The notes: generated by a model from the letters alone, not told the origin. Shown: positions 46,148 to 55,717, counted from the stretch's first letter. The stretch is 64,000 nt of DNA from Dryocola sp031988645 (GCF_051307045.1 NZ_CP150452.1:992001-1056000), one strand, 5' to 3'. Program-made: numbers and translations.

Positions 46148-47518
46148 ATGGGGACAGTTGAAGCCATCAATAATATTATCCGGCTGGTTGGCGGGGTCGA
46201 TAATATTAATAAAGTCTGGCACTGCATGACGCGCCTGCGTTTTGACATCGTTGATGAAAGCAAAATCGATCAGCCGGCGATAAAAGAGCTGCCGGGTATC
46301 TTAGGCACGCAAATCCAAAGCGATCAGTTTCAGATTATCATCGGCCCGCAGGTGAATCGCTGGTATGAACAACTCTCTTGCGCGCTGGGCTCGCCTTCTA
46401 CGCGCAGCACGGCCGGCGAGCGAAAAAAAGAGCGTAAAAGCCCGATCTCTTTGTTTATGGATACGGTCTCCGGCGTATTCGGTCCCATAGTGCCTGCTAT
46501 CGCCGGCGCCGGGATGATCAAAGGCTTACTGGCGGGGCTTATTGCGCTAAAGGCGATCTCCGCGAAAAGCGACACGGTGATCGTCATCGATTTAATCGCC
46601 AGCGGCGTGTTCTATTTCCTGCCGTTCTTCCTTGCGATTTCGGCGGCGCGCATGTTCAAAACCAATGAATATCTGGCCGCCGCGGTTGCCGCCTGCTTTA
46701 TGTATCCGTCGCTGATTGAGGCGGCAAAAGCGCTGGCGGGGCACGCGCCGGATGCCGTTGAGGCGTTCTATTTCCTGAACGCGATCCCGGTTTCCGTTTT
46801 TAACTATGCCGCAAGCGTTATCCCGGTGATCTTCTCGGTGCTTGCCCTGAGCTATATCCACCGCTGGGTCGACGGCATCATGCCGGACGTGCTGAAAACG
46901 GTCTTTACGCCCACGCTGACGCTGTTTTTAGCCGCCCTTGTTGCGCTGGTGATTATCGGCCCGCTGGGCATTTACCTCGGCAGGGGGCTGGCGTGGTTTA
47001 TCGAAGGGCTGTTCGGCATTTCGGCGAGCTTTGCCGGGCTGGTGGTCGGCGCCATTCGTCCGGTAGCCATTCTGACCGGCATGCATCATGCCATGACGCC
47101 CATCGCGCTGCAAAACTTCACCGACCGCGGCTACGACATGCTGATGCCGATGATGTTTATGGCGAATATGGCGATTGCCGGCTCCACTTTTGCCGTCTGG
47201 CGGCTGAGCAAATCGCGCTCCGAGCGCTCGGTGGTGCTCTCCGCGGGGATCTCCGCGCTGCTTGGGATCACCGAGCCTGCGCTGTTTGGCGTACTGACGC
47301 GCTACAAAAAGGCGTTTATCGCCGCGACCGTGGCGAGTTCCGCGGCGTCTGCGTTTATCGCCTTCTTTGGCGTGCGTCTGTACGGCTATATTTTGTCGAG
47401 CATCTTCAGCCTGCCGGCCTATATCGGCCCTTACTTTGCGTTCGCGTTGCTGGGCGTGGTGCTGGCGCTGGTCCTGTCGTTTACGCTGACGACGCTGCTG
47501 CTACGCGAGAAGGCCTGA
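46148..47518 (+). CDS. PTS transporter EIIBC, glucose/sucrose/beta-glucoside family
   Basis: A 456-residue protein. The N-terminal IIB domain has the phosphorylatable Cys in WHCMTRLRFDI (about residue 26); the IIC domain has about ten TM helices with GAIRPVAILTGMHHAMTPIA and the substrate-region motif LLGITEPALFGVLTRYKKAF. No IIA domain is fused, so phosphate would come from a separate IIA such as Crr. Possible sugars include sucrose, trehalose or a beta-glucoside; the flanking dehydratase and GntR genes do not settle it. Confidence 0.85.
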   Translation: MGTVEAINNIIRLVGGVDNINKVWHCMTRLRFDIVDESKIDQPAIKELPGILGTQIQSDQFQIIIGPQVNRWYEQLSCALGSPSTRSTAGERKKERKSPISLFMDTVSGVFGPIVPAIAGAGMIKGLLAGLIALKAISAKSDTVIVIDLIASGVFYFLPFFLAISAARMFKTNEYLAAAVAACFMYPSLIEAAKALAGHAPDAVEAFYFLNAIPVSVFNYAASVIPVIFSVLALSYIHRWVDGIMPDVLKTVFTPTLTLFLAALVALVIIGPLGIYLGRGLAWFIEGLFGISASFAGLVVGAIRPVAILTGMHHAMTPIALQNFTDRGYDMLMPMMFMANMAIAGSTFAVWRLSKSRSERSVVLSAGISALLGITEPALFGVLTRYKKAFIAATVASSAASAFIAFFGVRLYGYILSSIFSLPAYIGPYFAFALLGVVLALVLSFTLTTLLLREKA

Positions 47519-47590
47519 ATGTGATGCCGGGCGGGAAAAAACGCTGAAAACTGTATATTATCAGGACATTCCCAAATTCCCGGCACCCAC

Positions 47591-48586
47591 ATGGCCTCTT
47601 TGAAAGATGTAGCAAATATGGCTGGCGTATCCCTGATGACCGTTTCACGGGTTATCAACCATGCCGAACATGTCAGCCCGACCACCCGCGAGCGGGTGCA
47701 AAAAGCGATCGAAGCGCTTAACTACGTGCCGGACTATTCGGCGCGTAAGATTCGCAGCCAGGGGACGAAAACCTCGACGATTGCTATTCTCGCCCTCGAC
47801 ACGGCCACCACGCCGTTCTCGGTTGAGATGCTGCTGGCGATAGAGCAGACGGCGCGCGAGCGGGGCTGGAACAGCTTTCTTATTAATATCCTTTCTTCTG
47901 AAGACGCCGAGCGCGCCGTGCGCCACCTGCTGGCGCAGCGTCCTGACGGCATCATTTTCACCACCATGGGGCTGCGCCACGTTATCCTTCCTGCAGCGCT
48001 GGCGGGCAAACAGGTCGTGCTGGCGAACTGCGTAACGGACGATAAAACGCTGCCGTGCTATATCCCGGATGATTTTGCCGGGCAGTACCAGGCCACGCGG
48101 TACCTGATTGCTAAAGGCTATCGCCGCCCGCTTTGCTTCTGGCTGCCGGAAAGGGCGCTTGCCAGCAGGCCTCGCCGCGACGGTTTTATTCAGGCCTGGC
48201 GCGAGGCGGGGCTTTCCCTTGCCGCGGCGCGGCAATATCACATGGCGATGGGCGATGAGCATTACACGGATTTAGCCGCGCTTTTGGATCGGCACTGCAC
48301 GAATGGCGAGGCGGATTTCGACGTGCTGGTCTGCGGCAACGACAGGATTGCCTTCGTGGCCTATCAAACACTGCTGGCGCGGGGCATCAGCATCCCGCAG
48401 CAGGTCGCGGTGCTGGGGTACGACAATCTGGTGGGCGTGGGGGAGCTGTTTCTGCCGCCGCTGACGACGGTGCAGCTGCCGCATCACGAGATTGGCCGTC
48501 AGGCGGCGCTGCATCTGATTGAAGGCCGCACGCAAGGCGGCGTGCAGCCCGTGGCCTGTCCTTTGTTAAAGCGCGTTTCCCTGTAG
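47591..48586 (+). CDS. cscR: LacI-family sucrose operon repressor CscR
   Basis: A 331-residue protein, the length of E. coli CscR. The N-terminal HTH is MASLKDVANMAGVSLMTVSR with the hinge VPDYSARKIRSQGTKTST; the periplasmic-binding-like domain closely follows CscR (DTATTPFSVEMLLAIEQTAR, LCFWLPE, FDNLVGVG-type GYDNLVGVGELFLPPLTTVQ). Its 3' end overlaps the cscA 3' end by 21 bp. It likely binds the two GTTAACGTTAAC sites in the cscB-cscK spacer. Confidence 0.92.
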   Translation: MASLKDVANMAGVSLMTVSRVINHAEHVSPTTRERVQKAIEALNYVPDYSARKIRSQGTKTSTIAILALDTATTPFSVEMLLAIEQTARERGWNSFLINILSSEDAERAVRHLLAQRPDGIIFTTMGLRHVILPAALAGKQVVLANCVTDDKTLPCYIPDDFAGQYQATRYLIAKGYRRPLCFWLPERALASRPRRDGFIQAWREAGLSLAAARQYHMAMGDEHYTDLAALLDRHCTNGEADFDVLVCGNDRIAFVAYQTLLARGISIPQQVAVLGYDNLVGVGELFLPPLTTVQLPHHEIGRQAALHLIEGRTQGGVQPVACPLLKRVSL

Positions 48587-50027
48587 GCCGCAGGGCTTAA
48601 GCAGCCATAACGATCCGCCGCGGCAAAGCGCGCGGCCACAATCGGCAAACAGCTGCAGCTGCCGATCCTGCTGCGGATAAATCCGGCTGCTCAGGCAGTA
48701 TTCTCCCTCGTTAACAAATACCTCAATGGATGAGCGGTCGATAAAAATCCGCAGGCGCAGATCGCCATTTTCCGGCAGCGGCACGCTGCGGTCGCCGCTG
48801 AGCTGCTCGTCGGGATAACGCCGGGCCAGCACCAGGCGCCGGGCCTGGTCGTCAACGAAGAGTTCGCAGCCGGTGCCCAGGCGTAGCCCGTAGCGCTCGG
48901 CGCGGCTTTCGCGACAGTCCCAGTTCAGCTCCAGCTCTGCCGCCTCCGCGCAGTCCTGCAGGATCTGGCGCTCGTTTTCCAGCACGCAGGGCATAACAGG
49001 GTGTTCCTTTCCGCGCAGGGAAAGCAGTTCGCGAACCGGCGTCTGGCGCAGCCGCCCCTGCGCGTCAGCGGTAATTTCTCTGGGCAGCGTCAGGCAGCCG
49101 GCCCAGCCTTCGCGTTTGGACGGCATCGGGGACTCCCACATGTCCATCCAGCCCATCAGGATCCTGCGTCCGTCGGCGGCAAGAAACGACTGCGGAGCAT
49201 AAAAATCGTGCCCGTGATCCAGCTCGGTAAAGTCGCCATGCTGCACAAAATCCCCGCCCGGCTGCCAGCATCCCCGCAGATAGCCGCTCTGGAAGAGGTT
49301 GCGGTGCTGATAGCCGCAGGCCTGTATGCCCTGCGGGGAGAAAATAAGGTAATGGGCGTGGCCCCGCGGCGAAAAAGTCCGGGCATTCCCACATGTAGCC
49401 CATGGCGGGTTCGGCTCTGGCAAGAGTGCGCTCCAGCCTCCACTCGCGCAGCGAAGCGCCGCGGTAAAGCAGCACCTGGCCGCGATCGTCGGCGTCCCGC
49501 GCGCCGATGACCATCCACCAGCAGCCATCCTCCTGCCACACTTTTGGATCGCGGAAATGCATAAAGCCTTCCGGCGGCGTTAACACCACGCCCTGTTTTT
49601 CAAAATGAACGCCGTCCTGGCTGGTGGCGAGGCACTGCACCTGGCGGACGGCGCTGTCGTTTCCGCAGCCGTTAAGCCAGATATGCCCGGTATAGATCAG
49701 CGACAGCACGCCGTTATCGTCCACCGCGCTGCCCGAGAAGCAGCCGTCGCGATCCCATTCGTCCCCCGGCGCCAGCGCAATGGGCTGGTGCCGCCAGCGC
49801 ACCATGTCTGTACTGGTGGCGTGGCCCCAGTGCATCGGCCCCCAGTTTTCATCAAACGGATGATGCTGGTAGAACGCGTGATAAAGGTTGTTGTGGAAAA
49901 TCAGCCCGTTGGGGTCGTTCATCCAGCCGGCCGGCGGCGCAAGATGAAATTGCGGGTAAAACCGGCCGCCGCGGCTGGCCTGGTTAGCTTCCAGGGCGTG
50001 CATCGCCCGGGCAAGTTGTTGCGTCAT
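48566..50027 (-). CDS. cscA: Sucrose hydrolase/invertase CscA, GH32 (single-base frameshift)
   Basis: Cytosolic invertase splitting sucrose into glucose and fructose. The GH32 nucleophile motif is in PAGWMNDPNGLI, the transition-state motif is FRDPKVW, and the acid/base Glu is in WECPDFF; the C-terminal beta-sandwich has IFIDRSSIEVFVNEGE. The frame breaks after DFFAAG: GCGGGGCCACG has one base more than GCGGGCCACG (plus-strand 49360-49365). Correction gives HAHYLIFSPQGIQ and 486 residues (E. coli 477). It lies 5 bp after cscB, same operon. Confidence 0.9.
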
Positions 50028-50032
50028 AATGA

Positions 50033-51284
50033 TTACCTGGTTGTCAGATTTAAAGAAGGCAGGTCGTTTTGCGGCTTATCCCCCCGCAGCAACATGCCTG
50101 AGATCAGGGTGAGGGACAGCACCAGCGCCGCCATGATCATATAGGTGTCGGCAAAGCCCAGCAGGTCATAGCCACGCCCGGCGAGCGGCGAAAGGACGGT
50201 GGCGCAAATTGAGGTGATGAACTGAAAACCCACCAGATAGAGCGTGGCGGACAGCCGCTGATCGAACCGGGTGGTGATGTACTTGAACATCGCGATAAGC
50301 AGGACAGGCAGCTCGACCGCGTGAAGCAGTTTCATCAGGGAAATGGTCAGCGTATCGCTCGCCATGCCGGAGCCGAAAATACGCAGCGCCATGATAAGCC
50401 CGCTCAGCAGCAGGCCGCGTTTGGCGCCGATTTTATTGACCAGCAGCGGGGCGAGAAACATGCCGCCCGCCTCCAGAAACACCTGCAAGGAGTTAAGGAA
50501 GCCGAACATTTCGTTGCCGCGCTGCACGTTGTGGAACAGCGAGGCGAAAAAGACCGGAAACTGCTGGTCGTAAACGTTATAGACGCTGACGCCGCAGACG
50601 AAGACCACCAGCGCCCAGAAGTCAGGCAGCCTTAACAGCCCCAGCGCGTCGCTGACGGTCAGCGCGTTGCTTTTGCCAAATTCGAGCTCGTTTAAGGCAT
50701 CAGGCTGCGCTTCGCGCATCCACCACAGCAGCGCCAGGAACAGGCAGGCGGAAACGCTGCCCATCCAGAAATTCAGATTGGCATCGAGGTTGAACAGCAT
50801 GCCGGCGATAAAAGTCGCGCCCGCCCAGCCCAGCGAACCCCACATGCGGGATTTGCCATATTCAAACCCGACGATGCGGCTCACGCGCTCGGTATAAGAC
50901 TCCAGCGCGCCGATCCCGGCAAAGAAGGTGGCGCCGACATACAGGCCGACGCTTATCGCCCCCGGCAGGATGTGAAAATGCAGCAGCGGCGTGCAAACGA
51001 AAACAAAAAACGGCCCGCTGGCGAGCAGCAGGGCCGCCAATGAGCCAGAGCAGGTTTTTACGCAGGCCGAGTTTGTCCTGCAAAAAGCCATACAGCGGCT
51101 GCGCGCAAAGGGCGGTAAAGGCGATTATCGAAAAAATAATGCCGGTTTCCGCCCCCTTGAGCCCGATTTTTTGGTTCAGCCACAGCGAAAGCAGTGAAAA
51201 GGCCGAAGACCAGGTCCAGAAGAACGTAAACAGCAGTCCGCTCAGAACCAGGTAGTGATGTTGTTTGCGTGTGATGCGTGCCAT
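50033..51284 (-). CDS. cscB: Sucrose/oligosaccharide:H+ symporter CscB (single-base frameshift)
   Basis: LacY-type MFS permease of the oligosaccharide:H+ symporter family. It starts MARITRKQHHYLVLSGLLFT and has 12 predicted helices; YGFLQDKLGLRKNLLW is the motif A loop. The frame breaks after LLWLIGG: GGCGGCCCTGC has one surplus base, most simply GGCC to GGCCC (plus-strand 51031-51035). Corrected length is 416 residues (E. coli CscB 415). It is the first gene of cscBA, divergent from cscK. Confidence 0.88.
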
Positions 51285-51317
51285 GTGTGCCGTCTCTCAG
51301 AAGGGTTCGGCTAAATT

Positions 51318-51329
51318 GTTAACGTTAAC
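51318..51329. promoter_or_regulatory. LacI-type operator 1 in cscB-cscK spacer
   Basis: GTTAACGTTAAC, a perfect 12 bp palindrome, 34 bp upstream of cscB. It is identical to operator 2 and is a likely CscR target. Confidence 0.75.
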
Positions 51330-51381
51330 TTTTACCGTTGAAAAGGGCTTTAAGTACAAAAATGTGATGTTAATTCCATTT

Positions 51382-51393
51382 GTTAACGTTAAC
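51382..51393. promoter_or_regulatory. LacI-type operator 2 in cscB-cscK spacer
   Basis: A second perfect GTTAACGTTAAC, centred 64 bp from the first (about six helical turns), suiting loop formation by a tetrameric or paired LacI-family repressor over both divergent promoters. Confidence 0.75.
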
Positions 51394-51484
51394 AATTAAA
51401 CTTTGTGATCGAAATGGCATACTTAAAAAAACGGGCGCAGGCGGGTTTTGGCCGGCGATAAACGGCATGTGGGGAAGGAAAATG

Positions 51485-52405
51485 ATGAAAATCTGGTCGC
51501 TGGGCGACGCGGTGGTGGATCTGCTGCCGCTGGAGGGAATGCGGTTCGAGGCCTGTGCGGGCGGCGCGCCGGTCAACGTGGCGGTAGGCGTATCGCGCCT
51601 TGGCTTTGCCAGCGGTTTTATCGGCCGCGTGGGGAAGGATCCTTTCGGTGAGTTTATGCGTCGCACTTTGACGCAGTTCGGCGTAGATACCCGCCATATG
51701 GAAGCCGATGAGCGCTATCGCACCAGCACTGTGGTGGTAACCCTTGCGGAGAAAGGCGAGCGTGAATTTACCTTTCTGGTTAATCCTTCCGCGGATCAGT
51801 TTTTGACGCCCGCCGCTTTACCGGAGTTTGGCGCCGATCTGCTCCACTACTGTTCGCTGGCGCTGGTGGCCGAACAATGCCGTCATACCGTCAGCGAGGC
51901 GATTTCACGCCTGCATCAGGCGGGCGGGCTGGTGAGTTTTGACGTCAACCTGCGCGCCCAGCAGTGGGTCGACGCGCAGTTTATGTTCAGTTCCGTAGAT
52001 GCCTTCGCCCGCCGGGCCGACGTGCTGAAACTCTCTGAGGAAGAAGCGTTATGGCTTACGCAAACGGCGACGGTTAACGAAGCGCTGGAGGGGCTAAGAG
52101 CTTATCCGGCGGCCCTCAAGCTGGTGACCCAGGGAGAAAAGGGCGGCGTAGCGCTGTGGCAGGATAAACGTTACGCCTATGCCGGTTTTCTGGTGGACAG
52201 CATTGACACTACGGGGGCGGGCGACGCGTTTATGGCGGGGCTGCTGGCCGGGATTGCCCGGCAGGGCATGCCTTCTGCCCCGCGCGAGCTTGCCGGCTTG
52301 CTGACCCAGGCCTCCGCCTGCGGAGCGCTGGCGACCACCCACAAAGGTGCGGTCGCCGCGGCTCCGGATGCGGCGATGCTGGCGTCGTTTATTGCAAGGC
52401 AGTGA
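51485..52405 (+). CDS. cscK: PfkB-family fructokinase CscK
   Basis: A 306-residue ribokinase-fold sugar kinase that phosphorylates the fructose released by CscA. The N-terminal motif is WSLGDAVVDLLP; the glycine pair region is AGGAPVNVAVGVSRLGF; the catalytic Asp and anion hole lie in DTTGAGDAFMAGLL. The start at 51485 has AAGGA at 5 bp spacing; the adjacent ATG at 51482 is too close. It ends 1 bp before the convergent metI-like gene. Confidence 0.93.
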   Translation: MKIWSLGDAVVDLLPLEGMRFEACAGGAPVNVAVGVSRLGFASGFIGRVGKDPFGEFMRRTLTQFGVDTRHMEADERYRTSTVVVTLAEKGEREFTFLVNPSADQFLTPAALPEFGADLLHYCSLALVAEQCRHTVSEAISRLHQAGGLVSFDVNLRAQQWVDAQFMFSSVDAFARRADVLKLSEEEALWLTQTATVNEALEGLRAYPAALKLVTQGEKGGVALWQDKRYAYAGFLVDSIDTTGAGDAFMAGLLAGIARQGMPSAPRELAGLLTQASACGALATTHKGAVAAAPDAAMLASFIARQ

Positions 52406-52406
52406 G

Positions 52407-53078
52407 CTAACGACGGTGCGCGAGGCGCCTGACCAGCCTGTCGCCCGTCATTTGCACTATCTGCACCATCACCACCAGAATCACCACGGTGCCGACCATC
52501 ACCTGATTATTAAAGCGCTGATAGCCGTAGCGGATGGCTAAATCTCCCAGCCCGCCGCCGCCAATAACGCCCGCCATGGATGAGAAGCCGATCAGCATAA
52601 CGACCGTAAGCGTAATGCCCGCAAGCATGGCGGGCAGCGCTTCGGGAAGCAGCACTTTGCTAATCACATGCCAGGCGTTGCCGCCCATGGAGAGAATGGC
52701 CTCAATGCGGCCTTTATCTACTTCATCAAGGGCGCTTTCCACCACGCGCGCAAAGAACGGGAAGGCGCCGATGGTAATAGGCACCACGGCGGCGGTGCTG
52801 CCAAGGGTGGTGCCGACGATGATTCTGGTAAAAGGAATCAGCGCGATCAGCAGCACGATAAACGGCAGCGAGCGGCCGACGTTGACGATGCTGCCGATAA
52901 TCTGGTTTGCGCGCGGCGCGGGCAGCACGCCGTCGCGGCGGGTGATAAACAGCAGCACGCCGAGCGGCAGGCCGATAATCACGGTAAACAGGGCCGCCAG
53001 GCCGACCATATAAAGCGTGTCGAGCGTGCCGTCGAGCAGCAGCGGCCAGAGGTCTTCCCAGGCTAAGCGACTTCGCAT
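52407..53078 (-). CDS. Methionine-type ABC transporter permease (MetI-like)
   Basis: A 223-residue inner-membrane permease with five to six TM helices. The EAA loop that contacts the ATPase reads EAILSMGGNAWHVISKVLLP. It resembles MetI but is not the backbone copy that lies elsewhere in enterics. Its start overlaps the ATPase stop by 16 bp. It is the last gene of the oxygenase-binding protein-ATPase-permease operon. Confidence 0.9.
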   Translation of the reverse strand: MRSRLAWEDLWPLLLDGTLDTLYMVGLAALFTVIIGLPLGVLLFITRRDGVLPAPRANQIIGSIVNVGRSLPFIVLLIALIPFTRIIVGTTLGSTAAVVPITIGAFPFFARVVESALDEVDKGRIEAILSMGGNAWHVISKVLLPEALPAMLAGITLTVVMLIGFSSMAGVIGGGGLGDLAIRYGYQRFNNQVMVGTVVILVVMVQIVQMTGDRLVRRLAHRR

Positions 53079-53854
53079 AATTTTATTCCCTCCACTCCAT
53101 GACGGCGTAAAAATGCCTGTTCCGCCTCCCGGTCGGGAAGCAGGGCGCCACGCAGGCGCGAGTAAGGATCGACCAGCAGCCGGGCCAGCGGACCGCTTTC
53201 AATAAGTTTGCCCTTTTCCAGCAGGGCGGCGTGATCGCAGATGGCTTTCACCACTTCCAGCTGGTGGGTAATCAGCACGATGGTTAAGCCGAGCTTGCGG
53301 TTAATGTCCGCCAGCAGCGCCAGCACCGAGGCGGTGGTTTCCGGATCCAGCGCGCTGGTGGCCTCATCGCACAGCAAAATATCAGGATGCGCCGCAAGCG
53401 CTCTTGCAATTCCCACGCGCTGCTTTTGTCCGCCGGAAAGCTGCGAGGGGAAAGCCTGCGCCTTATCGGCTAAGCCAACCAGCTCGAGCAGTTCCGCCAC
53501 GCGTTTTTCGCGCGCGGCGCGCGGCTGGCCGGCAATCTCCAGCGGTACGGCGATGTTATCCGCCACGTTGCGGGCGTGAATCAGGTTGAAGTGCTGAAAG
53601 ACCATCCCGGTGCGCTGACGATGCTGGCGCAGCTCGCGCTGGCTCAGGGTGGTTATCTCTTTGCCGTCCATCATAATGCGGCCCGAGGTGGGCCGCTCCA
53701 GCAGGTTGAGACAGCGAATCAAGGTGCTTTTCCCGGCGCCGCTGCGCCCGAGAATGCCGTAGATTGCGCCGTCGGGCACGTTCAGGGAGATGTTATCCAG
53801 CGCCGGTTGGCCTTCTCCGGCATACACTTTGCTCAGCCGCTCAAGGGTAATCAT
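53063..53854 (-). CDS. Methionine-type ABC transporter ATPase (MetN-like, no regulatory domain)
   Basis: A 263-residue ATPase: Walker A GRSGAGKS, Q-loop VFQHFNL, signature LSGGQKQRVG, Walker B ILLCDEATSALD, H-loop ITHQLEV. E. coli MetN is 343 residues because a C-terminal NIL/ACT domain mediates inhibition by methionine; that domain is missing here. The frame is complete, so this is a short natural form. It overlaps its neighbours by 16 and 4 bp, indicating tight coupling. Confidence 0.9.
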   Translation of the reverse strand: MITLERLSKVYAGEGQPALDNISLNVPDGAIYGILGRSGAGKSTLIRCLNLLERPTSGRIMMDGKEITTLSQRELRQHRQRTGMVFQHFNLIHARNVADNIAVPLEIAGQPRAAREKRVAELLELVGLADKAQAFPSQLSGGQKQRVGIARALAAHPDILLCDEATSALDPETTASVLALLADINRKLGLTIVLITHQLEVVKAICDHAALLEKGKLIESGPLARLLVDPYSRLRGALLPDREAEQAFLRRHGVEGIKLCEVA

Positions 53855-54660
53855 GACTGAGGCGCCGCCACCGGGATCACCGAACCGTTGAACTGCTTAC
53901 GGATAAAGTCGGCCACCTGCGGCGACTCTAAGTCTTTCGCCAGCTCTTTGATGCGCGGGTCGTTGGCGAGGTCCGGATTAGTGACCAGGATATTGGCGTA
54001 AGGGTTGTGCGTCGCGCTCTCGAGGCCGAGGGAATCTTTAGCCGGCGTCAGCCCCGCTTCCAGCGCGTAGTTGCCGTTGATCACCGCCAGATCGACGTCA
54101 TCAAGCGAGCGCGGCAGCTGCGGCGCTTCGATTTCAATAATCTTCAGGTGCTTCGGATTGTCGGCGATATCCTTCGGCGTGGCCTGGTTTGTCGCCGCGT
54201 CTTTAAACTCCGGCCTGAGCGTAATCAGCCCCTTGTCCTGCAACAGATAAAGCGCACGGCTGAGGTTAGTGACGTTATTCGGCAGCGCGATGGTGGCGTT
54301 TTCCGGCACTGATTTCAGATCCTTGTATTTATGAGAGTAAATGCCCAGCGGCTCGATATGCACCGTCGCGGCGACGCTGAAGTTTTTGCCCAGCGCTTTT
54401 TCCTGATCGCGTAAATAAGGCACGTGCTGGAAATAGTTGGCGTCTACATCGCCGTTCGCCAGCAGCTCGTTGGCGTTAACGCCGTTGCTGAGCTCGACGA
54501 TTTTTAGCTTCAGGTTGGGATCGAGCTTTTGCACAAAGGCGAGAATCTCGGCGTGCGGCACCGGATCGGCGGCAACGCGTAGTGTTTCCGCTGCGTGTGC
54601 GCTGAAAGCCAGAGTTAAAGACAGCGCAATACCTGCCAGTTTAAAAGAGGCATATTTCAT
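53851..54660 (-). CDS. NlpA/MetQ-family substrate-binding protein
   Basis: A 269-residue protein whose signal peptide MKYASFKLAGIALSLTLAFS ends at AHA-AE with no lipobox, so it is probably soluble in the periplasm, unlike the lipoprotein MetQ. The family hallmarks DVDANYFQHVPYLRDQEKAL and VAATVHIEPLGIYSHKYKDL are present. The ligand is probably a methionine-like or other sulfur-containing compound. Confidence 0.88.
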   Translation of the reverse strand: MKYASFKLAGIALSLTLAFSAHAAETLRVAADPVPHAEILAFVQKLDPNLKLKIVELSNGVNANELLANGDVDANYFQHVPYLRDQEKALGKNFSVAATVHIEPLGIYSHKYKDLKSVPENATIALPNNVTNLSRALYLLQDKGLITLRPEFKDAATNQATPKDIADNPKHLKIIEIEAPQLPRSLDDVDLAVINGNYALEAGLTPAKDSLGLESATHNPYANILVTNPDLANDPRIKELAKDLESPQVADFIRKQFNGSVIPVAAPQS

Positions 54661-54679
54661 GGGGTTTTCCTTATTAGTA

Positions 54680-55717
54680 TTAAGCGATTAATTCTGCGCT
54701 GTTGCGCAGCACGTCCGGGTAATAACGTTCCGCCACGTCCGGATGGGAGCGCAGGCGGCCTTTCAGGTAGTTCCAGCCCACATCGCGCAGCAGCGGGTTG
54801 CGCGGATCGCTCTCCGGGCCGTGCGCCTCACGCGCCAGCTCGGGGGGCAGGGCATAAACCGGCACCACCGCATCAAGCTGCGCGCCGAGGAAGAAGGCGA
54901 TGGACAGGCGCTCTTCGTTCGGCGGCGGGGAAACGACGCGGTGCACGGTAGCGCGCAGATAGCCGTTGGTGGCCAGCTCCAGCAGTTCGCCGATGTTCAC
55001 CACAAAGCTGCCGGGCAGCGGCACGGCATCGACCCAGTTGTCCGGGGTGACTTCCACCTGCAGACCTTTTTGCCGATCCTGCAGCAGGAAGCTCAGGAAG
55101 CCGGAGTCTTTGTGCGCCCCCACGCCCTGGTCGCCCACCGTGGACTGCTGGCCCGGATAGCGAATCAGTTTGATGTGTTCGTTAGGTTTGCTGCCGTAAA
55201 GCGGGTCGAAGCTGTCCGTCGGCAGCTCCAGCGCTTCGGCGAAGGTGCGCAACAGCCTGAGCGCCACGGCGGTCATTTCGCGCTGGAACTGCAAAAGCGT
55301 GGGCTTCAGTTCAGGAAGTGATGCCGGCCACAGGTTGGGCCCCTGCAGACGATGCCAGCCCGGTTCGTCCTGGCCTGTCGGCAGGACGGGACGTTCGGCG
55401 CCCAAATCAAACTGTTCACGCCAGTCTGGTTTGCCGCGGGTTAATTCGCTGGCGGCGCGGTTGTAGCCGCGAAAATGCGGCGAATGGATCATCGCCACCT
55501 TCTGTTTTTCGGCGTCAGGCAGCGCGAAGAAGCGGTGCGCTTCGTCCTGAACCGCCTGCTGCAGCTCCGGGCTGACACCGTGATTAATCAGGTAGAAAAA
55601 GCCAATTTCGCGCGCGGCGTGGCGCAGCTGGCTAAGGAAGGCGGCGCGATCTGTTGCGGTGCCGTCAAGCTGTGAGAGATCGAGTATCGGCAGCGCTGGG
55701 GTAAAAGTTGTGCTCAT
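54680..55717 (-). CDS. 2-oxoglutarate/Fe(II)-dependent oxygenase, isopenicillin-N-synthase family
   Basis: A 345-residue protein with an N-terminal DIOX_N region (LPILDLSQLDG ... EIGFFYLINHGVSPEL) and a double-stranded beta-helix core. Iron ligands are the His and Asp in VGAHKDSGFL and the His in RATVHRVVSP; Arg in ERLSIAFF binds the co-substrate. It heads an operon with a MetQNI-type importer, 19 bp upstream of the binding-protein gene, so it may oxidise the imported sulfur compound. Its ATG overlaps the stop of a 25-codon leader ORF (ATGA). Confidence 0.88.
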   Translation of the reverse strand: MSTTFTPALPILDLSQLDGTATDRAAFLSQLRHAAREIGFFYLINHGVSPELQQAVQDEAHRFFALPDAEKQKVAMIHSPHFRGYNRAASELTRGKPDWREQFDLGAERPVLPTGQDEPGWHRLQGPNLWPASLPELKPTLLQFQREMTAVALRLLRTFAEALELPTDSFDPLYGSKPNEHIKLIRYPGQQSTVGDQGVGAHKDSGFLSFLLQDRQKGLQVEVTPDNWVDAVPLPGSFVVNIGELLELATNGYLRATVHRVVSPPPNEERLSIAFFLGAQLDAVVPVYALPPELAREAHGPESDPRNPLLRDVGWNYLKGRLRSHPDVAERYYPDVLRNSAELIA

